This document shows positions 1 through 9,647 of a DNA stretch of 47,226 bases, one piece after another. Position 1 is the first letter of the stretch. Each line of letters starts with the position of its first letter. The stretch spans positions 1 through 47,226 of the forward strand of contig PMAT01000131.1 of assembly GCA_003152695.1 (NCBI GenBank), given 5' to 3'. The notes under the pieces are model-generated. The model worked only from the letters and a program-made list of their open reading frames with translations. It was not told where the DNA came from and did not search any database. The DNA is from Acidobacteriaceae bacterium (GTDB taxonomy: Bacteria; Acidobacteriota; Terriglobia; Terriglobales; Acidobacteriaceae). The position numbers and the translations under genes were made by a program.

Positions 1-294
1 CAAAATTCGCCGGTCACGTCAGTAGGGGCACAGTCGATCTGGTGGCCTAGCGCTTTAGAGGTGCGCATCTGCCAAACTGTCAGGGTACATATACTTGGCA
101 CTTACGTGGAGCCAGAAAGCGCAGGACTGAAGCGGCTAGCCGATCCCCGCAATTCTGTAACTGCCATCCGCAGTGACAAACGCCCCCTGCCACCCATTGT
201 GACGAGGGTCATTGACATGCGCTTCGCTGATAACAGCTAATAGGCCTGGATCATTGCAAAGCGGGTTGCGCTTTCGAGCATTTGGGAGAACCTC
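1..294. other. Left-edge region without a confident gene
   Basis: No reading frame here has a convincing start, ribosome binding site and recognisable product. A minus-strand frame of about 60 codons (136-321) overlaps the start of the next gene and is probably spurious. A GGGAG ribosome binding site at the right end of the stretch belongs to the gene starting at 295. Confidence 0.5.
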
Positions 295-1143
295 ATGGAA
301 ACACTTTCCCGAAGCTGGCACCTTCTAGGGCAAAGCTTCGCGGTCTTAAAGTCGGACAAGGAACTGATGTGGTTGCCGGTTCTATCGGCTATGTTCTGTC
401 TGGCTGCGGCGGCGATCATCCTCGGCATCGGACTGCTCGTGATGATGCCTCCCGGGCCCTTTCCCCACGATGCTGCGCAGCAGAAACTGCTGGGCAAAGC
501 GATGGCGCCCTTTATTTTCCTGTTCTACTTCGTCACCTATAGCCTCGGGATCTACTTCAATGTAGCGCTGGTCAGCATCGCGTCAAACCGGCTCGCCGGC
601 GGCGACGCCACGTTGAATGATGGCTTGCAGATTGCATGGAAGCGCAAGTGGAGCATTCTTCAATGGGCGTTGCTGGCCGCAACCGTGGGCATGCTCCTGC
701 AAACGCTGGAGCGCCGCTTGAGTGTTCTGGGACGCGTCCTTACCCGCATCACCGGCTTCGTCTGGGCGTTGGCCAGCTTCTTCGTCGTCCCGCTTCTCGC
801 GGCGGAGGACATAGGCCCGGTCGAAGCGCTCTATAAATCGACGCAGATATTTCGCCGGACATGGGGCGAAGAAGTTGCCGGCGGCTTCAGCTTCGGACTT
901 GTCTTTTTTCTTCTCACCTTGCCGGGATTGCTTCTCCCGGTAATGGGCGCGCGGCTCGGACAAACAGAAATGATGGCGGGCTTCGCCGTCATGGTAATTT
1001 ACTGGCTGCTTCTGGGTGTCGCCAACTCAGCCGCTCAGGGAATCTTCGTCGCCGCGCTTTACCGCTACGCCACCAAACAGGAGGTCTCCGCCGGGTATGA
1101 CCGCGACGATCTTTCCGGCGCGTGGCAGCCGAAGGTACGTTGA
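295..1143 (+). CDS. Six-helix integral membrane protein, DUF6159-like
   Basis: A 282-residue protein with about six hydrophobic segments (near residues 25-50, 70-96, 118-137, 152-170, 200-220 and 229-252) and short charged loops. It has no signal peptide or catalytic motif. The arrangement, including the 'FFVVPLL' stretch after the fourth helix, resembles the DUF6159 family of uncharacterised bacterial membrane proteins; this assignment is from memory of the family. The ATG is preceded by GGGAG at 5-6 nt, which supports the start. It stands alone on the plus strand, facing a tRNA gene. Its function is unknown; a role in membrane organisation or transport is only a guess from topology. Confidence 0.75.
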   Translation: METLSRSWHLLGQSFAVLKSDKELMWLPVLSAMFCLAAAAIILGIGLLVMMPPGPFPHDAAQQKLLGKAMAPFIFLFYFVTYSLGIYFNVALVSIASNRLAGGDATLNDGLQIAWKRKWSILQWALLAATVGMLLQTLERRLSVLGRVLTRITGFVWALASFFVVPLLAAEDIGPVEALYKSTQIFRRTWGEEVAGGFSFGLVFFLLTLPGLLLPVMGARLGQTEMMAGFAVMVIYWLLLGVANSAAQGIFVAALYRYATKQEVSAGYDRDDLSGAWQPKVR

Positions 1144-1250
1144 AGGGAGTGCCTTGCGCGAATCGCTCTTTGCTGTTCGTCTTTACATTTAGCCCTTAGC
1201 AGGCGCGACTAGACAGTTGCTAACAGCGGGAAGAAGAGTTGCCTTTAGGT

Positions 1251-1339
1251 TGGTGCCGGGAGGGGGACTTGAACCCCCACAACCCTTTCGGGTCTGCGGA
1301 TTTTAAGTCCGCTGCGTCTGCCAGTTTCGCCATCCCGGC
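1251..1339 (-). tRNA. tRNA-Leu (anticodon UAA)
   Basis: On the minus strand the acceptor stem GCCGGGA pairs with TCCCGGC and is followed by an encoded ACCA tail. The anticodon arm is GCGGA-CTTAAAA-TCCGC, giving anticodon TAA (reads UUA). A long variable arm (AGACCCGAAAGGGTTG region) marks it as class II, as expected for leucine. The T-loop GTTCAAGTCCC is canonical. The gene is 89 nt including CCA. Confidence 0.97.
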
Positions 1340-1473
1340 GAGCCAAGAATCGAGCCTCCGAGGGGCGCGACCGATTTTGAGCCTACAACAGGCGTATGGC
1401 AAAGGACAACCTGCACTAGGAAGAGAACAACGCCCCGTAACCAGGATGCAGACTTTGGGAAGGCGATGACTTT

Positions 1474-2721
1474 CTAAGCCGTGCTGCGGGCACTGCGTTT
1501 TGCCAGGTACATGGCCCGATCAGCGGCGGCGTGCAATTCGTCGGGATTGTGCCCATGATCGGGATAAAGCGCTACGCCAATGCTCAATCCAGTTTGAATG
1601 AAATGTCCTTCCACCTTTAAGGGAATCGCGAGCGCCGACTCCAGGCCCGACATCAGGGTCCCGGCGCCATGCTCATCGGACACATTGCTGACCACGGTAA
1701 ACTCATCGCCTCCCGAACGAGCCAGCGTGTCGGAGGCCCGCATCCGGCTGGACAGTCGCAACACCACCTGCTGTAAGGCTAAATCTCCGATTCGGTGCCC
1801 GAAGGTGTCATTCACTTCCTTGAAGTGGTCGAGGTCAATTAATAGCACTGCCACCTTGTTGCCGGCTCGTGCCGCCTGGGCCAGGGCCCGTTCCAATCGG
1901 TCTTCGAGCAATCGCCGGTTAGGCAGCCCGGTTAACGCGTCGTGATAGGCCAGATGTTTATTCGTGCGAATCTGGTCCTCCAGGAGCGTCAGAATCATGC
2001 CAACTGCCACAAAGTACTTGGGAAGGTTCCAAGTCTCGGATTCAACAATCGTCAATGGAGAGTGGAAATGCAGAAACATTACGATCGGATAGACCATGCC
2101 CCAGGCGATAAAGCCTAAAACCGTGATCAGCACGCCTGCGGTGTCGCGCTGAAAGTGGCGCCAGTACAGAATGGCAACAACAAAGTTGAGACCAGCCAGA
2201 ATAACGCTGACACCAAGGTCAGCATGATTGCGGGCAGCCATCCAGATCAACAACGAGGAGAACACCAGAGACCCAAGCAGTATGCCAGAAAGATAAGACG
2301 TTGTATCGAGATACCAGTTCCAAGCCAATAGCGAGCTAGCCGCGAAGGCCACTACCACCACGCCATAATAGAAGCTGTGCGCCGCCACCCCCCAAACCGC
2401 CGCGGTCGTGTAAGCCAGTGCGGGGAGACCGAGGATTGTTCCGAGCAGGAGCTGACGGCGAGCAGTGGTCGCCCGCGGCGACATGGAGATCAGGAAAGAT
2501 ACGGTTGCAAGGTTTAAAGATCCCAGGCTAATGGCGGTTGCAATATGGCTCCAAAGACCATGACCTACGTTTACAAACTGGGCAACGAAGTGTATGAGTA
2601 CGAGGACCCAAGCCGTGAGCCAGAGCTGCAACCGCTCGGCTGCACCCTGACGCAGAATGGCCTCGAATACCACGACCAGAATTGCAAGCGCAACGAGGCT
2701 GGGCAGAACATTGAAGTTCAT
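1474..2721 (-). CDS. Membrane-bound diguanylate cyclase (GGDEF)
   Basis: Makes cyclic di-GMP from two GTP. From the ATG at 2721 the protein is 415 residues. The first ~250 residues form about eight hydrophobic segments, a membrane sensor without a recognised ligand domain. The GGDEF domain begins at the DALTGLPNR motif near residue 260. The active-site motif is an intact SGGDEF at residues 336-341. An RxxD product-inhibition (I) site, RASD, lies exactly five residues upstream, so the enzyme is probably active and feedback inhibited. A TTG at 2790 would add 23 residues with no hydrophobic character, so the ATG is preferred. There is no EAL or HD-GYP domain. It is a single gene, separated from the efflux genes by 190 bp. 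Confidence 0.92.
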   Translation of the reverse strand: MNFNVLPSLVALAILVVVFEAILRQGAAERLQLWLTAWVLVLIHFVAQFVNVGHGLWSHIATAISLGSLNLATVSFLISMSPRATTARRQLLLGTILGLPALAYTTAAVWGVAAHSFYYGVVVVAFAASSLLAWNWYLDTTSYLSGILLGSLVFSSLLIWMAARNHADLGVSVILAGLNFVVAILYWRHFQRDTAGVLITVLGFIAWGMVYPIVMFLHFHSPLTIVESETWNLPKYFVAVGMILTLLEDQIRTNKHLAYHDALTGLPNRRLLEDRLERALAQAARAGNKVAVLLIDLDHFKEVNDTFGHRIGDLALQQVVLRLSSRMRASDTLARSGGDEFTVVSNVSDEHGAGTLMSGLESALAIPLKVEGHFIQTGLSIGVALYPDHGHNPDELHAAADRAMYLAKRSARSTA

Positions 2722-2911
2722 GACGAAGGTTTGGCGCTGACCTGAAGTCCTGTTTAGAGTATGACAGCGATTTGCTGTAACTCTAAGCAAAAAATGGGGG
2801 ATTGACCCGGAATGCGCAGTAAGTCAGACCAACGATTGTTTGATGCCGCCAACCGTGGTCCAGTGCGGGAGTGCATCGTCAGTGTGACTCCAAAGCGCAC
2901 CTCCCCGCGGT

Positions 2912-4210
2912 TCAGCGCACTTTGACATCGGGCTGCACCGACATGCCTGGACGCAGCAGGCCGTCCTTGTTGAAGTCGGGTTTGTCACTGCCATCGAAGT
3001 CGATTCGCACGGGAATGCGCTGCACGATCTTGACGTAGTTACCGGTGGCATTCTCCGGCGGCAACAAGCTGTATTTTGCACCCGTCGCTCCTCCAATACT
3101 GGTAACGTGTCCCTCCCACTTGCGACCGCCGTAGGTATCGACCTTGATCTTCGCAGCTTGCGGTGGCCCCATGCGGGCGAGCTGGGTCTCCTTGAAGTTG
3201 GCCGTGACCCAGATCTCACGAAGCGGAACGATGGCCATCAGGTCCTGGCCGCTGGATACGTTCGCACCTACCTGCACGGAGCGCTTGCCGACAACGCCAT
3301 CCACTGGAGCCACGATGGTGGTGTAGGAGAGATTCAGCTGCGCTTGATCAAGCGCAGCTTTGGAGCGTTGCGCCAGGGCATCGGCGGACTTTGCCTTGGC
3401 CTGGGTTGCGGCCACCGTATTCGGCGTGGCCCTCGCGTTGCGTATTTCAGCGGTAGCCTGTTCTATGCGGGATTGGGCTTGTTTCACTTGCGCCTGCGCA
3501 GCCAATAGCGCCGCCTGCCGCGCGCTGACGGTAGCATTCGCGGCGATGGCTGCTGCCGTAGCCTGGTCGAACTGCTGCTGCGAGATCTCGCGCTTACCCA
3601 GCAGTTGGCGATATCGCTCAACATCGGTGTTGAGCTTGTTGGCATCGGCTTGCGCTTCCAGGACCTGGGCTTGTGCGGCTTCTGCCTGCTTCAGGGCAGC
3701 AGTCACGCCGGCTTGCGCGGAGTCCATGTCGGCGCTGGCGGAACGGATCTGGCTGAGCGACCCGACACTGGAAACCGGCACCCCAAACTGTGCGGCCTCG
3801 GCCTGTGCTTGCTGGTCCTGGTAGTCGGCTTGCGCACGCGCCAAGGCAACCTGGTAATCGGTGGGGTCAATTTGTACCAGTACATCGCCTTTGTGCACTA
3901 CTTGGCCATCGTCATAGTTCACCCTGGTCACCTGGCCGCCCACGCGCGCACTGACCGGGTAGATGTGGCCGTCAATCTCGGCGTCGTCGGTGCTCTCCCA
4001 GTGACGGCTCTCCCACCAGAACCAACCCACCAACACCACGACCACAATCGCCACTAGGAAGGCAATCGGTTTGGCAGCCGGATGTTTCTGGAAGAAGCCG
4101 CGACGGTCTTCCTCGTAACGCTTCGCCTCCGGATCAACGTGTTCTTCCTCAGGTCGATCGAGGACTTCGCGCCGTTCCAGCTCATTTTCATCAGTCCTGC
4201 TCGGACTCAT
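2912..4210 (-). CDS. HlyD/EmrA-type periplasmic adaptor of an efflux pump
   Basis: Membrane fusion protein linking an inner-membrane pump to a TolC channel. The 432 residues comprise a charged cytoplasmic tail (1-46), one membrane anchor (about 48-67), the EmrA-like motif DDAEIDGHIYPVSARVGG (75-92) opening the lipoyl-like domain, a long Ala/Gln-rich coiled-coil hairpin (about 115-290), and a beta-barrel with 'TIVAPVDGVVG' and 'PLREIWVTANFKETQL'. This pattern matches EmrA (drug/proton antiporter systems) better than RND adaptors, which usually carry a lipobox. It lies 18 bp after the TolC-like gene, clearly the same operon. No EmrB-type permease follows; the next gene is the diguanylate cyclase. 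Confidence 0.93.
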   Translation of the reverse strand: MSPSRTDENELERREVLDRPEEEHVDPEAKRYEEDRRGFFQKHPAAKPIAFLVAIVVVVLVGWFWWESRHWESTDDAEIDGHIYPVSARVGGQVTRVNYDDGQVVHKGDVLVQIDPTDYQVALARAQADYQDQQAQAEAAQFGVPVSSVGSLSQIRSASADMDSAQAGVTAALKQAEAAQAQVLEAQADANKLNTDVERYRQLLGKREISQQQFDQATAAAIAANATVSARQAALLAAQAQVKQAQSRIEQATAEIRNARATPNTVAATQAKAKSADALAQRSKAALDQAQLNLSYTTIVAPVDGVVGKRSVQVGANVSSGQDLMAIVPLREIWVTANFKETQLARMGPPQAAKIKVDTYGGRKWEGHVTSIGGATGAKYSLLPPENATGNYVKIVQRIPVRIDFDGSDKPDFNKDGLLRPGMSVQPDVKVR

Positions 4211-4228
4211 TTGTTCACCTGTCAGTAA

Positions 4229-5923
4229 TTATTCGTGAGGAACTGTGCCAGCCGCAGCATCGCCGTTGCCTGTGCTCTGGGGCGCGGCTACAGGATTCTC
4301 TCCTCCCGGGCTCGGCTGCTGTCGCATCGGGGAAGCGTCAACTGCTCCCGCCATTCCACTCGGACCCGGACCAACATCGGGTGTTGTTTCGGGTGGGTTA
4401 TCCGTGCTCCCCGGAGGACTTCCCGTTCCGTTAGGGGGCAGCACGCTTCCTGGCTCCGCCAAGTATTGCTTCACTGCCTGCTCAGCATTGCCGATGGCGC
4501 GCGCCAACAGTACCTTGGCAATGTTGTGCGCATACAGACTGGAGATGTAGCGGTCATTGGCCGATGCCAATTGCTGCTGCGCTTGAATCACCTCAACATT
4601 GTTCGTGACCCCTGCGGCAAACCGATCCTGGGACTGCCCGAGTGCTTGTTGCGCCAGATCGAGGCCCAACTTGGCTACCTCCACGTTTTGGGCGGCCGCC
4701 TTCAGATCGAGGATCGCATCTTCCACCTCCTGCTCGATGCGCCCTCGCATGTCGTCCACTTGGGCCTGCCGCTGCTTCAGGACAGCGTCGCTCTGTTGCA
4801 CGTCGGCTTCTACTTTTCCGCCTTGAAATATGGGAATTTTCAGCGTCGCTGCCGCCGTCCAATTGGGGGACATGGCATCGGGAGTGGTGCCCAGCACACC
4901 GTATTCGCCCGCCAGTCCAATGGAGGGCAGACGCTGCTTCCAGGCCGCCTCCCGGCTTAACTGTGCCGCGCGCAATGCTGCCAAGGCCGCCTGATAATCG
5001 GGACGGGTTTGCAGGGCCCGCGCATAGGCATTTTGCAACTCGGTTTCGGGAAGAGGGTGATAGGGAACGCGATTCACCAGGCGGAACTTCTGTCCTACCG
5101 GCAACCCAATCACGCGCGCCAGAGCGATGCGCTGCTTTTCCAGATCGTTCTGCGCCTCGATCAGCGCCTCCTGCTGAGCCTGTAACTGTACCCGCGCCCG
5201 CAGGGTATCGATGTTGGGCGCAAGCCCTGCCGTCTCCTGGTCCGCCGCCAATTGGTAGAGCGCCTGGGCGGTCTTTAGTTCAGCTTCCGTTGTCTCCACT
5301 CGCGATTCGTTGGCGATGGTGAGCAAGTAGTTGGCCCCTACGGCGAGCACTACGGTGTCGCGCGCATCGCGGTAAGTGAACTGCGCGGCCTTAACGTTCT
5401 GACTCGCCGCCCGGATGTTATCGATGGTATGCAAATCGATGGCATTCCACGAGCCCGTGGCGCGAAGGTCCGTGATACCGAAGGGCCCGATTGAAGTCGG
5501 AAATCCTGGAAAGATCGCACCGCTAAACCCCAACGCCTTCAGGTTGATCTTCTGCTCTTCTTCGGCAAACGATCCGTTAACGACAGGCAGCATGTCGCTG
5601 AGGGCGCGCAGCCGCGAAGCCCGCGACAGTTGCGTGGCCCGTTCAGACAAGTACAACCCCAGGTTGTACTTCAGCCCGCGCTGCAGCGCGTCTTCGATGG
5701 TAAGGTCAATGGCCTCCGCCGTGGCCTTCGCCTGAGGAATCGAGCCCGCGAAAGGGTCTTGGTTGCGATTGATAACTTGCTCCGCCGAGGGAAGAGAAGA
5801 CGATGCTTCCCCAGAACTCTGTCCCATTGCAGAAGCGCACGCCAGCAGAACGCTGACGGCGATCAGCCCTGTGCAAAGCGCAGAGCGCGGCTTCTTGGGA
5901 GGATTGCTTTCAGGTCGTTCCAT
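4229..5923 (-). CDS. TolC-family outer membrane efflux protein
   Basis: Outer-membrane channel of a tripartite efflux system. The chosen ATG at 5923 gives 564 residues starting with a signal peptide (positively charged, then a hydrophobic core to about residue 34, ending ASAMGQ). Two OEP repeats follow, with long alpha-helical stretches rich in Ala, Gln and Leu ('AALRAAQLSREAAWKQRLP' type heptads). The last ~65 residues are an unusual Pro/Gly/Asn-rich, probably disordered tail, absent from E. coli TolC. Open frame extends upstream to 6376 but runs antisense-like over gpsA, so it is not used. An ATG at 5956 would add eleven residues and falls inside the palindrome described below. Confidence 0.92.
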   Translation of the reverse strand: MERPESNPPKKPRSALCTGLIAVSVLLACASAMGQSSGEASSSLPSAEQVINRNQDPFAGSIPQAKATAEAIDLTIEDALQRGLKYNLGLYLSERATQLSRASRLRALSDMLPVVNGSFAEEEQKINLKALGFSGAIFPGFPTSIGPFGITDLRATGSWNAIDLHTIDNIRAASQNVKAAQFTYRDARDTVVLAVGANYLLTIANESRVETTEAELKTAQALYQLAADQETAGLAPNIDTLRARVQLQAQQEALIEAQNDLEKQRIALARVIGLPVGQKFRLVNRVPYHPLPETELQNAYARALQTRPDYQAALAALRAAQLSREAAWKQRLPSIGLAGEYGVLGTTPDAMSPNWTAAATLKIPIFQGGKVEADVQQSDAVLKQRQAQVDDMRGRIEQEVEDAILDLKAAAQNVEVAKLGLDLAQQALGQSQDRFAAGVTNNVEVIQAQQQLASANDRYISSLYAHNIAKVLLARAIGNAEQAVKQYLAEPGSVLPPNGTGSPPGSTDNPPETTPDVGPGPSGMAGAVDASPMRQQPSPGGENPVAAPQSTGNGDAAAGTVPHE

Positions 5924-5947
5924 GTTGTATTCAGTGCATACATAAAT

Positions 5948-5961
5948 GTACGACATCGTAC
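5948..5961. promoter_or_regulatory. Palindromic operator candidate upstream of the efflux genes
   Basis: A 6-2-6 palindrome, GTACGA-CA-TCGTAC, lies 25-38 bp upstream of the TolC start codon. A second, looser half-site (TGCATACATAAATGTAC) is directly adjacent. TetR-type repressors of efflux operons typically bind sites of this size and composition at this place. No regulator gene is present in the window. Confidence 0.5.
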
Positions 5962-6042
5962 GCGCCAGCGCTTTTAGATGTATTTCCGGGTATCGGCGTT
6001 GCGCGAAACCACTGTTGCTCGTCGAGTCATTTCGAAAGCGCT

Positions 6043-7074
6043 CTAATTCCTGTAAAGTCCCACTTCGCTGGTTGAGGGTCGCCTCATTAAGTCTCGTATG
6101 GCGTCCTGCACCGATTTCCCTTGCTGAAGAATCGCGTGCATCTGCTGCGTAATTGGCATTTCCACTCCGGCCCTTTGGGCCAGTCCGACCGCAGCATTGG
6201 TGGTAAGCACGCCTTCGGCGACCATGCCGTGCATCCCAGCGATGATGTCTTCCAGCTTGCGGCCTCGTCCTAGTTCGACGCCGACACTGCGGTTTCGCGA
6301 AAGGCCGCCGGTGCAGGTGAGCACCAGATCGCCGAGTCCGGCAAGCCCGGCCATGGTTTCCGCTCGGCCTCCGCAAGCGACGACCAGCCTGGTAATCTCG
6401 ACCAGCCCCCGCGTGATGAGTGCGGCCACGGTGTTGTATCCCAGGTCCATGCCGAAGAGAACTCCGGCGGCGATGGCGACGATGTTTTTCAAGGCTCCGC
6501 CCAGTTCCACTCCGATGACATCGTCGTTGGTGTACACGCGGAAGTTGGGATCGCTGAATTCTCGCTGCACGATGGCCGCGAGTTCCTTGTCGGATGAGGC
6601 AATGGTGATGGCGGTGGGATCGGCTTTCGCTACTTCCTTGGCAAACGTCGGCCCGCTCATCGCGCCGATCCGTGGAACAAAGCCGCTAGCGCCGCCCCTC
6701 AATAGCTGGGTAATGACTTCAGTCATGCGCAGCAGGGAATCGTTTTCTATTCCCTTGGTCGCGCTGACAAACAGCATCTTTGGCCGAAGTTGTGGGAGCA
6801 TGGCTTGAAACACGCGGCGAGTGTGATGAGAAGGCATCACGCTTACCACAATCTCCGCGCCGCGCAACGCCTCTTCGAAGCTGTTGGTTGCGTGGACCGT
6901 TTCAGGTATCGTGTTTCCCGGCAAAAACAATTCGTTCACGCGCCGCGTGCGGACGCTCTCGCACACTTCATGTTCATGCGCCCACAGCCGCACTCGGTGC
7001 GTCTGTTTGCGGCCCAGCACAATGGATATTGCCGTACCCCATGCTCCCGCGCCGATGACTGCGATCTCACTCAC
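6043..7074 (-). CDS. gpsA: NAD(P)-dependent glycerol-3-phosphate dehydrogenase
   Basis: Reduces dihydroxyacetone phosphate to sn-glycerol-3-phosphate for phospholipid synthesis in the cytoplasm. The GTG at 7074 gives 343 residues, the normal family length (E. coli about 339), and starts with the Rossmann motif SEIAVIGAGAWGTA. The family motifs are present: SATKGIE, GPTFAKE, the catalytic-lysine segment GGALKNIVAIAAG, and GLGDLVLTCTG with SRNRSVG. Longer forms to 7149 would overlap plsY and add non-homologous sequence. It begins 13 bp after plsY stops, so the enzymes making and acylating G3P are co-transcribed. It is the last gene of the rimO-to-gpsA operon. Confidence 0.97.
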   Translation of the reverse strand: MSEIAVIGAGAWGTAISIVLGRKQTHRVRLWAHEHEVCESVRTRRVNELFLPGNTIPETVHATNSFEEALRGAEIVVSVMPSHHTRRVFQAMLPQLRPKMLFVSATKGIENDSLLRMTEVITQLLRGGASGFVPRIGAMSGPTFAKEVAKADPTAITIASSDKELAAIVQREFSDPNFRVYTNDDVIGVELGGALKNIVAIAAGVLFGMDLGYNTVAALITRGLVEITRLVVACGGRAETMAGLAGLGDLVLTCTGGLSRNRSVGVELGRGRKLEDIIAGMHGMVAEGVLTTNAAVGLAQRAGVEMPITQQMHAILQQGKSVQDAIRDLMRRPSTSEVGLYRN

Positions 7075-7087
7075 AAGCAGGTCTCTT

Positions 7088-7762
7088 TCAACGAAATCGG
7101 TTTTCGGTGCCCGCCAACAGGCGCCGGATGTTGTCTTTGTGTCGCGCAATGATCAGCGCGGCTGAAGCCGTAATCACCAACAGAATAGGCGCCGTGTTGC
7201 GCTCCGCGGGATTGAGCCATAAAACCAACCAGGGAAAGGACGCCGCCGCCACAATGCTCCCCAAAGAAACATACCGCGTGAGCGCAAAGACGATGGCAAA
7301 CAGGAGAAGTGAAAGCAGCAGACACTTGGGCGCAAGCGCCACAAATGCGCCGGCAGCCGTTGCCACCCCCTTGCCGCCCTTGAAGCGGAGCCATACGGTG
7401 AACATGTGTCCCAGGATCGCACAAAAGGCGGCGACCGCTGCGAGAAGAAAGATCATACGGCTATCGATCATCTGCGGGGACGAGTCGTACAGGCTGGGCT
7501 GAATGTTACCCGCCGTAAAGCGGTGCGATCCCGCCAGCCAAAAAGCAAACGCCACCGCGACGTAACCTTTCAACGCATCGAGAATCAAGGTCACAATTGC
7601 CAACCCCTTCGAGCCGGCGCGGGCAACATTGGTTGCGCCGATGTTTCCGCTGCCGGTATGGCGGACGTCCTGGCCGCGGAAAATACGCACCAGCAGATAG
7701 CCAAAGGGTATCGAGCCCAGCAGGTAGGAAACCACCACGATAATGAGCAAAAGTGTCGTCAA
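7088..7762 (-). CDS. plsY: Glycerol-3-phosphate acyltransferase PlsY
   Basis: Integral membrane enzyme transferring acyl from acyl-phosphate to glycerol-3-phosphate, the first step of phosphatidic acid synthesis. The 224 residues contain the three conserved PlsY motifs: SIPFGYL (first loop), [12 protein letters not shown] (glycine-rich) and [10 protein letters not shown] (phosphate binding). There are several membrane spans, with an Arg/Asp-containing second loop a little longer than usual, which accounts for the size above the typical ~200 residues. The only reasonable start is TTG at 7762. It lies 21 bp after thpR and 13 bp before gpsA. Confidence 0.96.
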   Translation of the reverse strand: MTTLLLIIVVVSYLLGSIPFGYLLVRIFRGQDVRHTGSGNIGATNVARAGSKGLAIVTLILDALKGYVAVAFAFWLAGSHRFTAGNIQPSLYDSSPQMIDSRMIFLLAAVAAFCAILGHMFTVWLRFKGGKGVATAAGAFVALAPKCLLLSLLLFAIVFALTRYVSLGSIVAAASFPWLVLWLNPAERNTAPILLVITASAALIIARHKDNIRRLLAGTENRFR

Positions 7763-7783
7763 GACTATGTGCAGACAGCGAGA

Positions 7784-8359
7784 CTATTCCAGCGGATAGC
7801 GCGACAGCTTGGTATACCGCGCGCCCGCCGGGGACAGCTTACTCTCGTAGAGATAGAACTCGTGCGCGGTCATTGTACCGAACTCGGGCGGCCCAAGCGT
7901 CTCGAGTTTGACGCGCAGCTGCTGCAAGGCGGGTGCGGAACGCTCTCCGGGGACCGGGCGCGGACGCCCGCTGCCGGCACGCGCCAGCGTCAAATGGGGC
8001 TTGAAAGGAGCAGCATCCCGTTCGAATCCCAGCGGCTGAAGAGCCTGGCCAACGGAGTTCACTAATCCTTGCAGATTCCGATCCCCTTCGATCCCCACCC
8101 AGAACACGCGCGGAGACTTCGGAGAAGGAAAGAAGCCTGCATTGCGGAAACTTAGCTCGATGCATGCGGCACGCACCGACTGCAAGGCGCGCTGAATCTC
8201 GTCGAGCCGCTTTGTCTCGCCCAGGAACTGCAATGTAATGTGAAATGTTTCCGGGTCGACCCAGCGAACATCCGGCGCCAGCAGTCGCATCTGATTGCGG
8301 AATTCGGTGCTCCGCTGTCGTATATCCCGGTCGATATCAAGTGCTACGAAGAGGCGCAT
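7784..8359 (-). CDS. thpR: RNA 2',3'-cyclic phosphodiesterase (2H superfamily)
   Basis: A 191-residue member of the 2H phosphoesterase superfamily, related to LigT/ThpR, which opens 2',3'-cyclic phosphates to 2'-phosphates. Both signature HxTx motifs are present: HITLQFLGE near residue 41 and HLTLARAG near residue 125. The N-terminal MRLFVALDI is typical. It starts at ATG 8359, 4 bp after the cinA stop, and precedes plsY. The cinA-thpR order is a recurrent bacterial neighbourhood, often with pgsA and recA. The physiological RNA substrate of this family is not firmly established. Confidence 0.95.
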   Translation of the reverse strand: MRLFVALDIDRDIRQRSTEFRNQMRLLAPDVRWVDPETFHITLQFLGETKRLDEIQRALQSVRAACIELSFRNAGFFPSPKSPRVFWVGIEGDRNLQGLVNSVGQALQPLGFERDAAPFKPHLTLARAGSGRPRPVPGERSAPALQQLRVKLETLGPPEFGTMTAHEFYLYESKLSPAGARYTKLSRYPLE

Positions 8360-8363
8360 AAAT

Positions 8364-9608
<1,245 letters not shown>

Positions 9609-9625
9609 GGATTCAGTCTAGCAGC

Positions 9626-9646
9626 GTTGAGCGGTTAGCATTTAGC
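9626..9646. repeat. Heptamer array, locus I (single arm)
   Basis: Three 7-bp units in exact phase (GTTGAGC, GGTTAGC, ATTTAGC), followed by GCTAGCT which runs into the stop codon of the NHL-repeat gene. It fills most of the 39-bp gap between that gene and cinA. No inverted partner fits in the space. The unit is close to the right-hand arm in front of pdxS. Confidence 0.6.
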
Positions 9647-9647
9647 G

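Noticed and set aside
5924-6376. Upstream extension of the TolC frame
   Set aside because: It overlaps gpsA on the same strand, is Arg-rich and non-homologous, and places the signal peptide deep inside the protein.
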